The notes under the pieces are model-generated. The model did not search any database. It was given only the letters and a program-made list of their open reading frames with translations, and was not told where the DNA came from. From an uncultured Mollicutes bacterium (GTDB lineage: Bacteria; Bacillota_I; Bacilli_A; RFN20; CAG-826), in NCBI GenBank assembly GCA_900539595.1, contig UQCQ01000001.1:124001-188000 (forward strand): 64,000 nucleotides of DNA, in the 5' to 3' direction. Positions 9,749 through 18,157 of the stretch are shown here, piece by piece. A program made the translations under genes and the position numbers. The stretch's first letter is position 1, and each line of letters begins with the position of its first letter.

Positions 9749-10660
9749 TTAACCTTTGATGCCACCCATGGTTAAGCTACCCATGAAGCGATCCTTGAAG
9801 ATTGCAAATAGCGTAACCACCGGGAGGGAGGAGAGAATGACCATGTTGAAGGCATAGACGCCGGTTTTGAGTTTGGTGTCCCCGGGGACGCCGGTACCGG
9901 CAATGAGTTGCCATAGCACATAGCCAAGAGTTGGTTTATCGAGTAAATAAACCATTGGGGTCTGGTAGTCGTTCCAGAACGTGACGAAGTTGATGAGGAC
10001 GATGGTTAAGAAAACGTTACGGACAAGGGGGAAGCCAATCCGGAAGAGGATCTGCCAATTATTCGCTCCATCGATTTTTGCCGCTTCGAAGTAGCCATCC
10101 GGCATGCTCTTGAACGAAGCGTACATCACAAAGAAATAAAGGCCGAGCATGTTGGCTTTAAGCATAATGACGCCCGCCATGTTGTTGACAAGACCCAGGG
10201 CGTAAGCTAGCTTCAATTCCGAGGGAAGAGAGCCAACAATCGGAATCATCATGGCAACTAGCACAGCCGTATAGACGATTTTGCTCGTTTTGAATTCAAA
10301 CCTCGCGCAGGCATAAGCCGCAAGGCAGGGGACGAGGGTTTTGACGAAGGCCGAACCCACGGAATAAATCAAGGAGTTCAAAACGACGTTGAGGAGGGTG
10401 GATTCGCCGCCACTGCTTTTGGAGATGTGGACCAATTTAAAGATTTCGAACAAATTGAAATAGAATTTCTTGTTCGTCATCATCAAATAGGTGCCGCTGA
10501 AATCCGCACGTTCCGGAGAACGGGTGGAAACGAAGAGGGCGTAGGCCAATAAGCCAAAGAGAATGGTCGTGTAGAGAAGTAAAATGACCATGATGATGAT
10601 GGGGAACACGGTCAATTTGTTGCTGCGCATCCGATCTTTTTTACGTACTAATTTATGCAT
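9749..10660 (-). CDS. Carbohydrate ABC transporter permease (MalG/UgpE type)
   Basis: 303 aa with about six hydrophobic helices. The conserved cytoplasmic EAA loop reads YFEAAKIDGANNWQILFRIGFPLV, the hallmark of inner-membrane permeases that contact the ABC ATPase. The ATG (10658-10660) sits behind GGGAGG; an in-frame TTG one codon earlier is a weaker alternative. The C-terminus (RFMGSLTMGGIKG) is the usual end of MalG-type subunits. It pairs with the permease at 10664-11599 and the binding protein at 11599-13317. The specific sugar cannot be read from sequence; neighbouring alpha-galactosidase and DUF4838 genes suggest an oligosaccharide. Confidence 0.93.
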   Translation of the reverse strand: MHKLVRKKDRMRSNKLTVFPIIIMVILLLYTTILFGLLAYALFVSTRSPERADFSGTYLMMTNKKFYFNLFEIFKLVHISKSSGGESTLLNVVLNSLIYSVGSAFVKTLVPCLAAYACARFEFKTSKIVYTAVLVAMMIPIVGSLPSELKLAYALGLVNNMAGVIMLKANMLGLYFFVMYASFKSMPDGYFEAAKIDGANNWQILFRIGFPLVRNVFLTIVLINFVTFWNDYQTPMVYLLDKPTLGYVLWQLIAGTGVPGDTKLKTGVYAFNMVILSSLPVVTLFAIFKDRFMGSLTMGGIKG

Positions 10661-10663
10661 CAA

Positions 10664-11599
10664 TCAGTCCTCCCTTGGGCCGAAGCGCTCCAGCAAATAT
10701 TTGACCCCGAAAACAAGGGGAATCGTGATGAAGGTGCAAATTAAGCCGAATGCCGCCATTTGATGGAAGGCTTCCGCTTGGTAATTGCCCTGAACCGCAT
10801 ATTGTTGAATGTTGTTATAGATGACATATCCTGCAGGACCAGGGCCAAGGTTATTGAGATTCGAGCCAAAGAAAGTGAATAACGAATATTGGTTCACGAA
10901 CATCGTGGCGATTCCCGTGACAATGAAGGTCGACAAAGTAGGAAAGGTAAGGGGGAGGGAGATGCTGAAGAATTCCCGGATGTGGCTCACTCCATCGAGC
11001 TGAGCCGCCTCATAGATATCGGTAGGAATCTCACTCATCTTATTCGAATAGATAAGGGTCGTCGTCCCGAAGTTGATGAAGGCATCGAAAAGAATAATCG
11101 TGATATAGGTGGTCTTTCGATCGGTGGCCAAAATATTGATGACCTTATCCGCGGGTAAATGTTCATGGGCAAAATAAAGGATTTCCAGGTCATTGAAATA
11201 TTTGAAGAGAATGATCATGACCGTCGCGGAAAGAATCGAAGGCAAGAACAAGACGAATCGATAGAATTTGCTCCCTACAAAGCGTCTAGAAATGTAATAG
11301 GCGAAAAGGAGAGACAAAGGAATCGATAAGACGGCGCTGCAGAGATAGAGAATCACCGCAATCCCCATGGATTCCAGGTAGATATAGCTTCCGCCTTCTT
11401 GTTGGAAACATTGGGCGAAGTAATAGAAGAATCCGCCATTGGGGTTGGCGTCCGCCCCGTAGTTGAAGGCGAGAAGGATCGAATTGAAATTAACGAAAAG
11501 ATAGAAGACGCAAAACTGAAGGACAGGCCAGGCAAGAAGGATTAAGTGGAAAGCCAAATCCTTCTTGCGGTCTGGAGTACTCTTATGCTTTCGGCGCAT
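10664..11599 (-). CDS. Carbohydrate ABC transporter permease (MalF/UgpA type)
   Basis: 311 aa from the ATG that overlaps the stop of the binding-protein gene as TAATG, which implies translational coupling; a longer in-frame start exists 18 nt upstream. Six or so membrane helices are visible, with the EAA loop IYEAAQLDGVSHIREFFSISLPL. It forms the permease heterodimer with the MalG-type subunit just downstream (3-nt gap). No ATPase gene is in this operon, so a shared ATPase such as the one at the left edge is needed. Confidence 0.93.
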   Translation of the reverse strand: MRRKHKSTPDRKKDLAFHLILLAWPVLQFCVFYLFVNFNSILLAFNYGADANPNGGFFYYFAQCFQQEGGSYIYLESMGIAVILYLCSAVLSIPLSLLFAYYISRRFVGSKFYRFVLFLPSILSATVMIILFKYFNDLEILYFAHEHLPADKVINILATDRKTTYITIILFDAFINFGTTTLIYSNKMSEIPTDIYEAAQLDGVSHIREFFSISLPLTFPTLSTFIVTGIATMFVNQYSLFTFFGSNLNNLGPGPAGYVIYNNIQQYAVQGNYQAEAFHQMAAFGLICTFITIPLVFGVKYLLERFGPRED

Positions 11600-13317
11600 T
11601 ATTTCATCCCGGCCCAAACGGTGTCTTTGTAATATTTATACATCTTGGCTTGATATTGCCCCGCGGTCAGGCCTTTGTCGTTGATGAAATCATCTTGCGG
11701 GAAATATTTGGCCGAGGAGGTCGCGTATCTTCTGGAAGAAAGCTGCTGTCCAAGTCCATTGGTATATTGGGTGGTGCGGCTTTCTGGGATGATGACTTCG
11801 CTATGATGGAAGTGTTCCCAATAATTCTTACCGAAGTTGCTCATTTCCGCTTTATCCGCGTCGGTGATGTCGTATTGGAAATACTTGATCGCGTTGGTGG
11901 TGCGAGTGAATTCGCGGTAGGCTTCGTCGGTATTCATGTATTGGAGGAAGTCGCCGGCGAGTTTCCGTTTGGAATCATGGAGCCCCTTTTTAAGGAAGAC
12001 CAAGGATCCGAGGGCACCAAGCGAAGTTTGCTTGGTGTTGGAATGCTCATCCGCGCGGGGGAGGGGCATCCAGCCAAAGTCCAACTGGCTCTTTTCGCTT
12101 TCGGCAAGAGAAGAGATGACTTCGCTGGCTTCCGATTCCCACCAATCGCCTTCCACGATCATCGCGATGGATTTGTTCTTCTGCTCCTGGTGAGCATTTA
12201 AACGTCCAAATTGAGAATTGATGAAGAAGTTTTGGGCATCAAGGTGGTTCGTGCTGTCGGTGACCAAATTGCAAAGCCATTTGTCTTTATTGGTGACCAC
12301 GGTGCGGACAAAGTTCAAGGCGTGGTATTTGCCGGCCATACGTTGGACTTCATATCCGTCGTATTTGTTATCAACGCGATTAGGATGAACCGTCACTTCT
12401 TCCGTAACGGGCGAGCCGTCGGAATTTAGCACAACATCCGTGCCTTTCTCATTGAATTTCACGCAGGTGATCTTGCCATCCATCGTGTAATTCACTTTGT
12501 TTTGGCTGGGTCCATCATAGAAAGCGGAAAGGGAATTGAGCAACATGCCAAAGTAATCTTTCGCGTTGCCTTCGCCTCTCCAAACAAAGGGAATCTGCTT
12601 TCCTTCATAGATATAATTCACGAGTTCGAAGAATTCGGCATAGGTCGTGGGAAGGCCATCGTCCGATGTGCCGTATTTCCCATCGGGTCCCGCGCTCTTT
12701 TTCTCATTGGCGTCGGCGATGAAGCGGAGTTCATTACCCGGGGCTTCGCTTTCATAGCCATCGGCAAAATAGAAATTGTATTTATTGAAGACGGTTTTGT
12801 TATAAACGATGCCGAAATTGGAAACGTAATGGGGAACCGCATAATAATGGCTTTGTCCCTTGTCATCCATGATATTCATGAAATTAGCAACCCCATCATA
12901 GATTTTGCTCTCGATGGTTTTGTCTTTTTCATAGGGGTTCGTGCCCGTGACGAAATCCGTGATGTCTTCAAAGGCATCATCGCTGATGCAATTGAGGTAA
13001 TTGAGCCCTTCGAAGAAATAAAGCTCGCTTTGGTTGTTCTTGATTTCCGCGGTGGACGGGGTCTTCTTTTGATCCGCAATCACGATTTGAACACCGGTTT
13101 TCCCGGATTCAAAGGAATCGTTCGCGTGGAGTTTTTCATAGCGTTCCTTGGCGGAGTAAAGCCATTTATTGCCATAGCCACCTTGATAGCATTTCACGTA
13201 AAGCTGGGTTTTGTTCTTATCAATCGAACTGTCACCGCAGCTGGCTAATCCACCAGCAACACCCGTCAACGCGATTGCGGCGAGAAGGGTCGTTTTCTTG
13301 TTCAACTTATACTTCAT
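11599..13317 (-). CDS. Extracellular solute-binding lipoprotein of a sugar ABC transporter
   Basis: 572 aa, larger than typical binding proteins of 420-450 aa. The signal peptide ends in LASCGDSS (lipobox), so it is tethered to the membrane exterior. The fold pattern of family 1 binding proteins is recognisable: a TSTAEIKNNQSELYFF region, a GDWWESEASE segment, and a late FLQYMNTDEAYREFTRTT stretch. It captures the sugar and delivers it to the two permeases encoded directly downstream. It is the first gene of the operon, with a strong AAAGGAGG site and a cre-like operator 60 nt upstream, so catabolite control is likely. Confidence 0.9.
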   Translation of the reverse strand: MKYKLNKKTTLLAAIALTGVAGGLASCGDSSIDKNKTQLYVKCYQGGYGNKWLYSAKERYEKLHANDSFESGKTGVQIVIADQKKTPSTAEIKNNQSELYFFEGLNYLNCISDDAFEDITDFVTGTNPYEKDKTIESKIYDGVANFMNIMDDKGQSHYYAVPHYVSNFGIVYNKTVFNKYNFYFADGYESEAPGNELRFIADANEKKSAGPDGKYGTSDDGLPTTYAEFFELVNYIYEGKQIPFVWRGEGNAKDYFGMLLNSLSAFYDGPSQNKVNYTMDGKITCVKFNEKGTDVVLNSDGSPVTEEVTVHPNRVDNKYDGYEVQRMAGKYHALNFVRTVVTNKDKWLCNLVTDSTNHLDAQNFFINSQFGRLNAHQEQKNKSIAMIVEGDWWESEASEVISSLAESEKSQLDFGWMPLPRADEHSNTKQTSLGALGSLVFLKKGLHDSKRKLAGDFLQYMNTDEAYREFTRTTNAIKYFQYDITDADKAEMSNFGKNYWEHFHHSEVIIPESRTTQYTNGLGQQLSSRRYATSSAKYFPQDDFINDKGLTAGQYQAKMYKYYKDTVWAGMK

Positions 13318-13376
13318 ATATAAGTCCTCCTTTAATTACCTAAAAAGGCATAGTGATTGGTTTTAAAAAAGTCTAA

Positions 13377-13390
13377 AGCAAGCGCTTTCA
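13377..13390 (-). promoter_or_regulatory. cre-like / LacI-family operator upstream of the sugar transporter operon
   Basis: Read on the minus strand, TGAAAGCGCTTGCT matches the catabolite-responsive element consensus TGWAANCGNTNWCA at nearly all positions and is centred on the palindromic AAGCGCTT. It is 60 nt upstream of the binding-protein ATG. CcpA control, or control by a local LacI-type regulator, is inferred; no such regulator gene is in the window. Confidence 0.65.
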
Positions 13391-13529
13391 CGTTTTCAAC
13401 GAGCGTATCACCATGGATATTATTTGTGAGAAATTTAATAGGTGCTCTCTTTAGAAAACGGAATAAACCTACGTTTGTTCAGAATCTTTTAAACACAAAA
13501 CGATAGGTTCATTAAAATCTGACGAAGCA

Positions 13530-13559
13530 CGGAGGATGACGTTTTTCCGCCATCCTCCG
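13530..13559 (-). terminator. Stem-loop after the 13565-15412 lipoprotein gene
   Basis: Perfect 9-bp arms CGGAGGATG and CATCCTCCG with a 12-nt loop start 5 nt after the stop codon. There is no clear U-run beyond the stem, so it may be a weak terminator or an mRNA 3'-end stabiliser. Confidence 0.5.
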
Positions 13560-13564
13560 CAAAA

Positions 13565-15412
13565 TTATTTCTTCTCAGGAGCGACGTAAACTTCGCCGTT
13601 AACCGTCAATCCATCCATGGCAGTCATGATGCCGTGTTTCCAGTGTTTGATAAGGCCCAGGTATTTGCGGACCTTCAACGTGCAATTGGTGAATTGGGAA
13701 TCGTTGCAGTGCTGCGTCGCGAAGATCATGACGCAATCGCGGTCCCCTAAGTCGAAGGTGCAATCCGTGACAATGTTCGTCATGAAGCGGAAGGCTCCAA
13801 CCCAGCCCCAATCGAGTTTGGTCATATCGGGATCATCGATGGAGAATGCGCCACCGGTAGCGCGCAAGGTCACGTTTTCAAGCTTCGTATTTTGAATGCC
13901 GCCAGCAAGAAGCGGGCAGTTATTCGTTCCGTTGAACCAAACGTCATTGAACGTCAGATTCTTAATGGTTGCTCCCTCCAACTGGCAGAAAAGACCATAG
14001 GAATAATTGCCTTGTCCCGTGATGGTTTTGCCATTTCCATCTAGCGTCCCTTTAAACGCATAATGGTTTACGTCATTTTTCCATCCACCAATCCAGGGCA
14101 CGCCCAGGAAATTTTCGGCTTTATAGACGTCGTGGCTGATATTCTCCATCAACTTGTAATATCCGGTAACCACGTGGTCAGGATCAGAAGAACGAACCGG
14201 CTTAATCAAGCTGAAGGTTTCGTCATTATCGTAAATTAACGCGGTAGCCATCGTGACTGGAACTTTGATTTCGTGGTCAAATTCCGGAACGATGCCATCT
14301 TTTGGAGTCGTGACGACGACCTTCAATGCACCGACGCCATGGTGTTCTTTATGTTCTTTAAGCGCGGCGACATCCAAATTATTAAGGTCGGTTCCCAAAT
14401 CATAGGAAGTGGTCTCATTCACTTCGTAACGGATGCTCTTCACCGTGTCTTTCGTGGCATCGAAGCTCGTGCCCGTTAAGGCAATCTTCGGAGTCGCATT
14501 CAAGTCGACGTCTTGGTTATCGACGATCTTTTTGTTGAATTTAATAGGTTCTTGGCAAACGCAGCCAAAGACGTCGTATTCTTCGCTTTCCGTGTTCCAA
14601 GACGCGTCATTATGAGAGATGGTCAAGGTGGTAGACGCTTCCACTCCGTTATAGTCTTCCCCTTCTTGGACCGTCGCCTTCACGTAGAAGACTTTGGGGT
14701 CTGAGGAAGCGGGGGAATTCAAGAAAGAATAATCCGCGCCTAACTGTTCTGCGGTTTTGTATTCTCCATTCTCTGAATCCGCGAAGGTATAAACGATTTC
14801 CCCAAACGTGGAAGTCACGCCTTCTAGGCTAGAGAAGGGTTTGAAACCACAGACCTTTTCTAAGGGTTCCAGCCCTTCGATGACGTTTTCTTTCTTGCTT
14901 AAAGTGACATTGGTTTGAACCGTTAAATCACTATAGGTAAACGTCATCTTCAAATCTTGGGAGTTCAAATCTCCCACAGTGAAACTCGTCGCTCCCGAGG
15001 TCGGATAGGAATATTGGATTTTCGCCTTTTTGGCATCGCTTAATACCGTTCCTTGGCAGAATTCGCATTTCACCGCGAATTCGGCGTGTTCCATATCAAA
15101 GGTATCCCCAACGCAATAATGGGTTTGGAAGGAACCAGAAATCGTTAGTGCTTTCGTTCCTTTGTGGTTATTCGCATCGATGGGAGTTTTAACCGGGGCC
15201 TCGATCTCTGCCCCCGTCATGTCAAAAAACTTATCGCACCCCGAACAGGTTTGATAGGCTTCTGTCCCTTCTTCGCAGCAGGTGGGGAACACCTCTTCAT
15301 GGGTTTCAAACTCATGAACGTGCTCTTTTTGGCCCCCACAGGAAACTAGTCCCATCAAGGCCAAAGAAGGCAGCACCAGCAACCGGACTTTTGGATTTTT
15401 CATCATCTTCAT
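13565..15412 (-). CDS. Secreted lipoprotein with Cys-rich repeat, Ig-like and GLUG/beta-helix regions
   Basis: 615 aa from the chosen ATG (15410-15412), which has AAAGGAG 5 nt upstream; the ORF is open for 27 further codons but these lack a ribosome site and would bury the signal peptide. Signal peptide ends at a lipobox (GLVSCGG). Residues ~25-75 hold a small domain with paired Cys and His (HEFETHEEVFPTCCEEG...CSGCDKFFD), a module common in secreted Firmicutes repeat proteins, where it may bind metal. The middle is beta-rich; the C-terminal ~180 residues (FKGTLDGNGKTITGQGN, IKNLTFNDVWFNG) match the beta-helix/GLUG-like module of the 2765-4645 lipoprotein. Probable surface glycan-binding protein; function is not established. 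Confidence 0.78.
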   Translation of the reverse strand: MKMMKNPKVRLLVLPSLALMGLVSCGGQKEHVHEFETHEEVFPTCCEEGTEAYQTCSGCDKFFDMTGAEIEAPVKTPIDANNHKGTKALTISGSFQTHYCVGDTFDMEHAEFAVKCEFCQGTVLSDAKKAKIQYSYPTSGATSFTVGDLNSQDLKMTFTYSDLTVQTNVTLSKKENVIEGLEPLEKVCGFKPFSSLEGVTSTFGEIVYTFADSENGEYKTAEQLGADYSFLNSPASSDPKVFYVKATVQEGEDYNGVEASTTLTISHNDASWNTESEEYDVFGCVCQEPIKFNKKIVDNQDVDLNATPKIALTGTSFDATKDTVKSIRYEVNETTSYDLGTDLNNLDVAALKEHKEHHGVGALKVVVTTPKDGIVPEFDHEIKVPVTMATALIYDNDETFSLIKPVRSSDPDHVVTGYYKLMENISHDVYKAENFLGVPWIGGWKNDVNHYAFKGTLDGNGKTITGQGNYSYGLFCQLEGATIKNLTFNDVWFNGTNNCPLLAGGIQNTKLENVTLRATGGAFSIDDPDMTKLDWGWVGAFRFMTNIVTDCTFDLGDRDCVMIFATQHCNDSQFTNCTLKVRKYLGLIKHWKHGIMTAMDGLTVNGEVYVAPEKK

Positions 15413-15575
15413 AGCAGCTCCTTTCCTTTCGTTACAAGAAGATTGATTTCGTAGGAGGAGGTACAAGACGTTAAGCAAGCCATCAATGACCAAGGGATTG
15501 GCTCTTTAACGTTTCGCCCTTCAAGTTGAGGATGGAGGGGCTCAGGGGACCAATCGTCCCCGTTGCCCTAGAAAT

Positions 15576-16817
15576 CTATTTATGTTCAATCGTTTCGGTA
15601 GCCCCGTTGTGCAAACGGCTTTCTTCCGCGGCAAAGGCCATAAGGTGACTTTCAATGGAAGCTTCTAGAGTTGTTCCGCCCGGTTTATCCGAGACGATGA
15701 AGTCATAGAGGGCGTTAATTAACCCATCATCGCCTCCGCCGTGTCCGCTCACCGCGTCAACAAGAGTGGAGATTTCAATCGTCTCCTTCTTCTTTCCAAA
15801 TTCCATGATGTCGATGCGACCCGCCTCTTCGTCGAGGTCGATTTCTCCTAACGTCCCATAGAATTTCATGATGCGTCCTCCCCCGTAGGTAAAGGCCGTC
15901 ATGCGGAGGTTCGCCGTCACGCCATTTTGGAAACGCATAATCGTCATCTCGTTATCCACGACGTCGTTATCGCAGGCGAAGACGCAACGTCCATAAGGGC
16001 CGTGGTCCAAGGCATCGATAATGGCTTCGTCCGTAATGGGGCGGACATCGGTAATCATCTTCTTGCCCCAGAAGTTATGGACAAGATAAGCCTCGTAGGC
16101 ATCGTAAGGGCATTGGCCGCGGTATTTGCAGTTTTGGCAGCGGTCGCTCGCCCCTTCCGGCTGATTTTCTTTCTTAAAATAACGGAGGTCTCCCCTGGAA
16201 TTGAGGGATTCGCATTTGCTGCCCGAATACCAAACGAGCAAATCGAGGTCATGGCAGCATTTGGCCAAAATCATCGGAGAGGTCTCTTCGCTTTTCCGCC
16301 AATTGCCGCGAACAAAGGAATGGGCTTGGTGGAGGTAGCCGACATTTTCAATCGAATCGATCATCACGAGTTGGCCGATTTTCCCCGCGTCGAGAAGGTC
16401 TTTGACCCTGCGGAAAGCAGGAGCAAACCGAAGCACGTGGCAAACAAAGATTTTATGGCCGTATTTCCGATGGGCTTCTAGAAGTTCTTCCACTTCTTCT
16501 TTCACCCCCGAGATCGGTTTTTCGCAGAGAATGTCATAACCAAGTTTCAAAGCTTTGATGCAATGGCCCACATGGTCGCGGTCTTGGGTGGCGACAATTA
16601 AAATATCGCCGCGATTTTTAGCGAAGAATTCGTTCTCCTCGTAGAAGCAATTCTCGTCTTTTAATTGGAATTGCTCTTTGGCTTGGCGGACCCGTTCATG
16701 GTTGATATCGCAGACGGCAACCAATTCATAACGGTCCTTTTGAAGAAACATCCTCTCCAAATAACACATCCCACGATGTCCTAAGCCGATGCAGCAGACT
16801 TTAAACCTTTTTTCCAT
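15576..16817 (-). CDS. Gfo/Idh/MocA-family oxidoreductase
   Basis: 413 aa. The N-terminal Rossmann fold shows GLGHRGMCYLE, then VATQDRDH and the family motif CEKPISG. It should be an NAD(P)-dependent sugar or inositol dehydrogenase/hydrolase acting in the cytoplasm; the family is too diverse to name the substrate. A Cys cluster (CQNCKYRGQCPYDAYEAY, near residues 235-252) is unusual in the middle of the protein and may bind metal; a similar Cys motif is known in some family members. A weak AAGG site precedes the ATG. It follows the secreted phosphatase gene by 20 nt, so the two are likely co-transcribed. Confidence 0.88.
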   Translation of the reverse strand: MEKRFKVCCIGLGHRGMCYLERMFLQKDRYELVAVCDINHERVRQAKEQFQLKDENCFYEENEFFAKNRGDILIVATQDRDHVGHCIKALKLGYDILCEKPISGVKEEVEELLEAHRKYGHKIFVCHVLRFAPAFRRVKDLLDAGKIGQLVMIDSIENVGYLHQAHSFVRGNWRKSEETSPMILAKCCHDLDLLVWYSGSKCESLNSRGDLRYFKKENQPEGASDRCQNCKYRGQCPYDAYEAYLVHNFWGKKMITDVRPITDEAIIDALDHGPYGRCVFACDNDVVDNEMTIMRFQNGVTANLRMTAFTYGGGRIMKFYGTLGEIDLDEEAGRIDIMEFGKKKETIEISTLVDAVSGHGGGDDGLINALYDFIVSDKPGGTTLEASIESHLMAFAAEESRLHNGATETIEHK

Positions 16818-16837
16818 TGTTCTTGCCTTCTTTCTTT

Positions 16838-18034
16838 TTAAATCGATTCCGTTAAGTTGGCTTTGACCTGATTTAACGTGGTTTGGCTGATGCCGCAGAC
16901 TGTTTTTAAGTAATGGCTAATCGCTCCGCTTAGGGAGTTGTCGCTGGTTTTGTAATTCTCCATCATCGCTTGGTGCAAAGCCCCAAATCCGACGTAGTTA
17001 TTCGCATCATCCTGCATGACGCCGCTCGAATCAAATTCCCCATCGACGATATTGCTTCTCCAACGCTTGGAGTTATAAATCGAGGTCAATTCGAAGTCCT
17101 TGCATAAATCTTCATAACTAACTCCAAGCAATCCATTCACCAAATAGGCAAGGGTTCCCGTGCGGTCGGCTCCTGCCGTGCAATGGAAGGTCAACGGATA
17201 GCTTTCCTTCTTGGCGAGCAATTCAAACGTCTTTTTGAAGTTCGCATGCGAAGTCGCGTAATATTTTTTGCTCTGGGGGATAATCGAATCGTATTGGCCC
17301 ATGCCTAGATTCACGTAATTGACCCCGGAAATCGGGTGTTCCGACTTGGAATAATCCGAACTTCCTGAGCTATAACGGATATCGAGTTCCGTCTTCATGC
17401 CAAGTTCTTTAAAGCGCGAATCTGTCGTATTGTCCGCGCTGCTCCAGGCGGCACTGCGATAGAGGCATCCGTAACGGACACGGTGGGTATCATCGATCTT
17501 CCATCCCCCACAATCGCGCATATTCTTAATGGTATTGTTCGTGTTGATCGTTCTTACGGGCCCTTCTAGAACAAAGGAATCCACAGGAGAAACCATGCTC
17601 GGGCTTTTAATCCGATAATAATAGGTGCCGGGTATCAAGTTATAAACGGGCATGGTTCCCACAGATTTCCTTAAATCCGAATAGGAACGCTCGATATGTT
17701 CAAATGCCTCATCCGTTGCAATTTGAAGGGTATACCGTTCGACCGCTGAAGTGGTGACTTTCCACCTTAACGTCAAAGGAACCGTGTTATCCCCAGGGTT
17801 CGAAGAAAGGGAAGCTAGTGTCGAAGCGGGATTCTTACTATTTAAATAAGCCCTGGCAGGAGCATAAAGCAAATCGATGGATTTCCCGCCGATGGGATCG
17901 AGGATTTGGATATTATCCTTATTTTCTGAGGTGGCGGATTTTTCTGAAGAGGCCGGGGGTTCCACGTTTCCCCCTCCACAGGAAACAAGGCTTAATAAGG
18001 CAAAGGCTATAAAAGGGATGATTCTATTTTTCAT
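16838..18034 (-). CDS. Secreted lipoprotein with tyrosine-phosphatase (Y_phosphatase3-type) domain
   Basis: 398 aa. Signal peptide with lipobox (LVSCGGG). Residues ~70-160 look like a fibronectin type III-like domain (RWKVTTSAVERYTLQIATDE). From ~165 the protein matches bacterial tyrosine/dual-specificity phosphatases: MRDCGGWKIDD, LYRSAAWSSADN, and the catalytic CX5R loop HCTAGADRTG near residue 281, with Cys as nucleophile and Arg as phosphate binder. The family acts on phosphotyrosine or other phospho-esters; an extracellular, membrane-anchored location is unusual and its substrate (a phospho-sugar, a phospho-lipid or a host protein) is unknown. GGAGG lies 9 nt before the ATG. Confidence 0.85.
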   Translation of the reverse strand: MKNRIIPFIAFALLSLVSCGGGNVEPPASSEKSATSENKDNIQILDPIGGKSIDLLYAPARAYLNSKNPASTLASLSSNPGDNTVPLTLRWKVTTSAVERYTLQIATDEAFEHIERSYSDLRKSVGTMPVYNLIPGTYYYRIKSPSMVSPVDSFVLEGPVRTINTNNTIKNMRDCGGWKIDDTHRVRYGCLYRSAAWSSADNTTDSRFKELGMKTELDIRYSSGSSDYSKSEHPISGVNYVNLGMGQYDSIIPQSKKYYATSHANFKKTFELLAKKESYPLTFHCTAGADRTGTLAYLVNGLLGVSYEDLCKDFELTSIYNSKRWRSNIVDGEFDSSGVMQDDANNYVGFGALHQAMMENYKTSDNSLSGAISHYLKTVCGISQTTLNQVKANLTESI

Positions 18035-18157
18035 AAAGAGGGGCCTCCGAAAAAAGGAATATTAGGAATGCACTTAATATTAACCATAATCTTGGGCAAA
18101 CGTCCTTCGCCTTCCGCTCAAAACCCTATTCTTTTTTCGCTTCTATTCCTTGATTTC

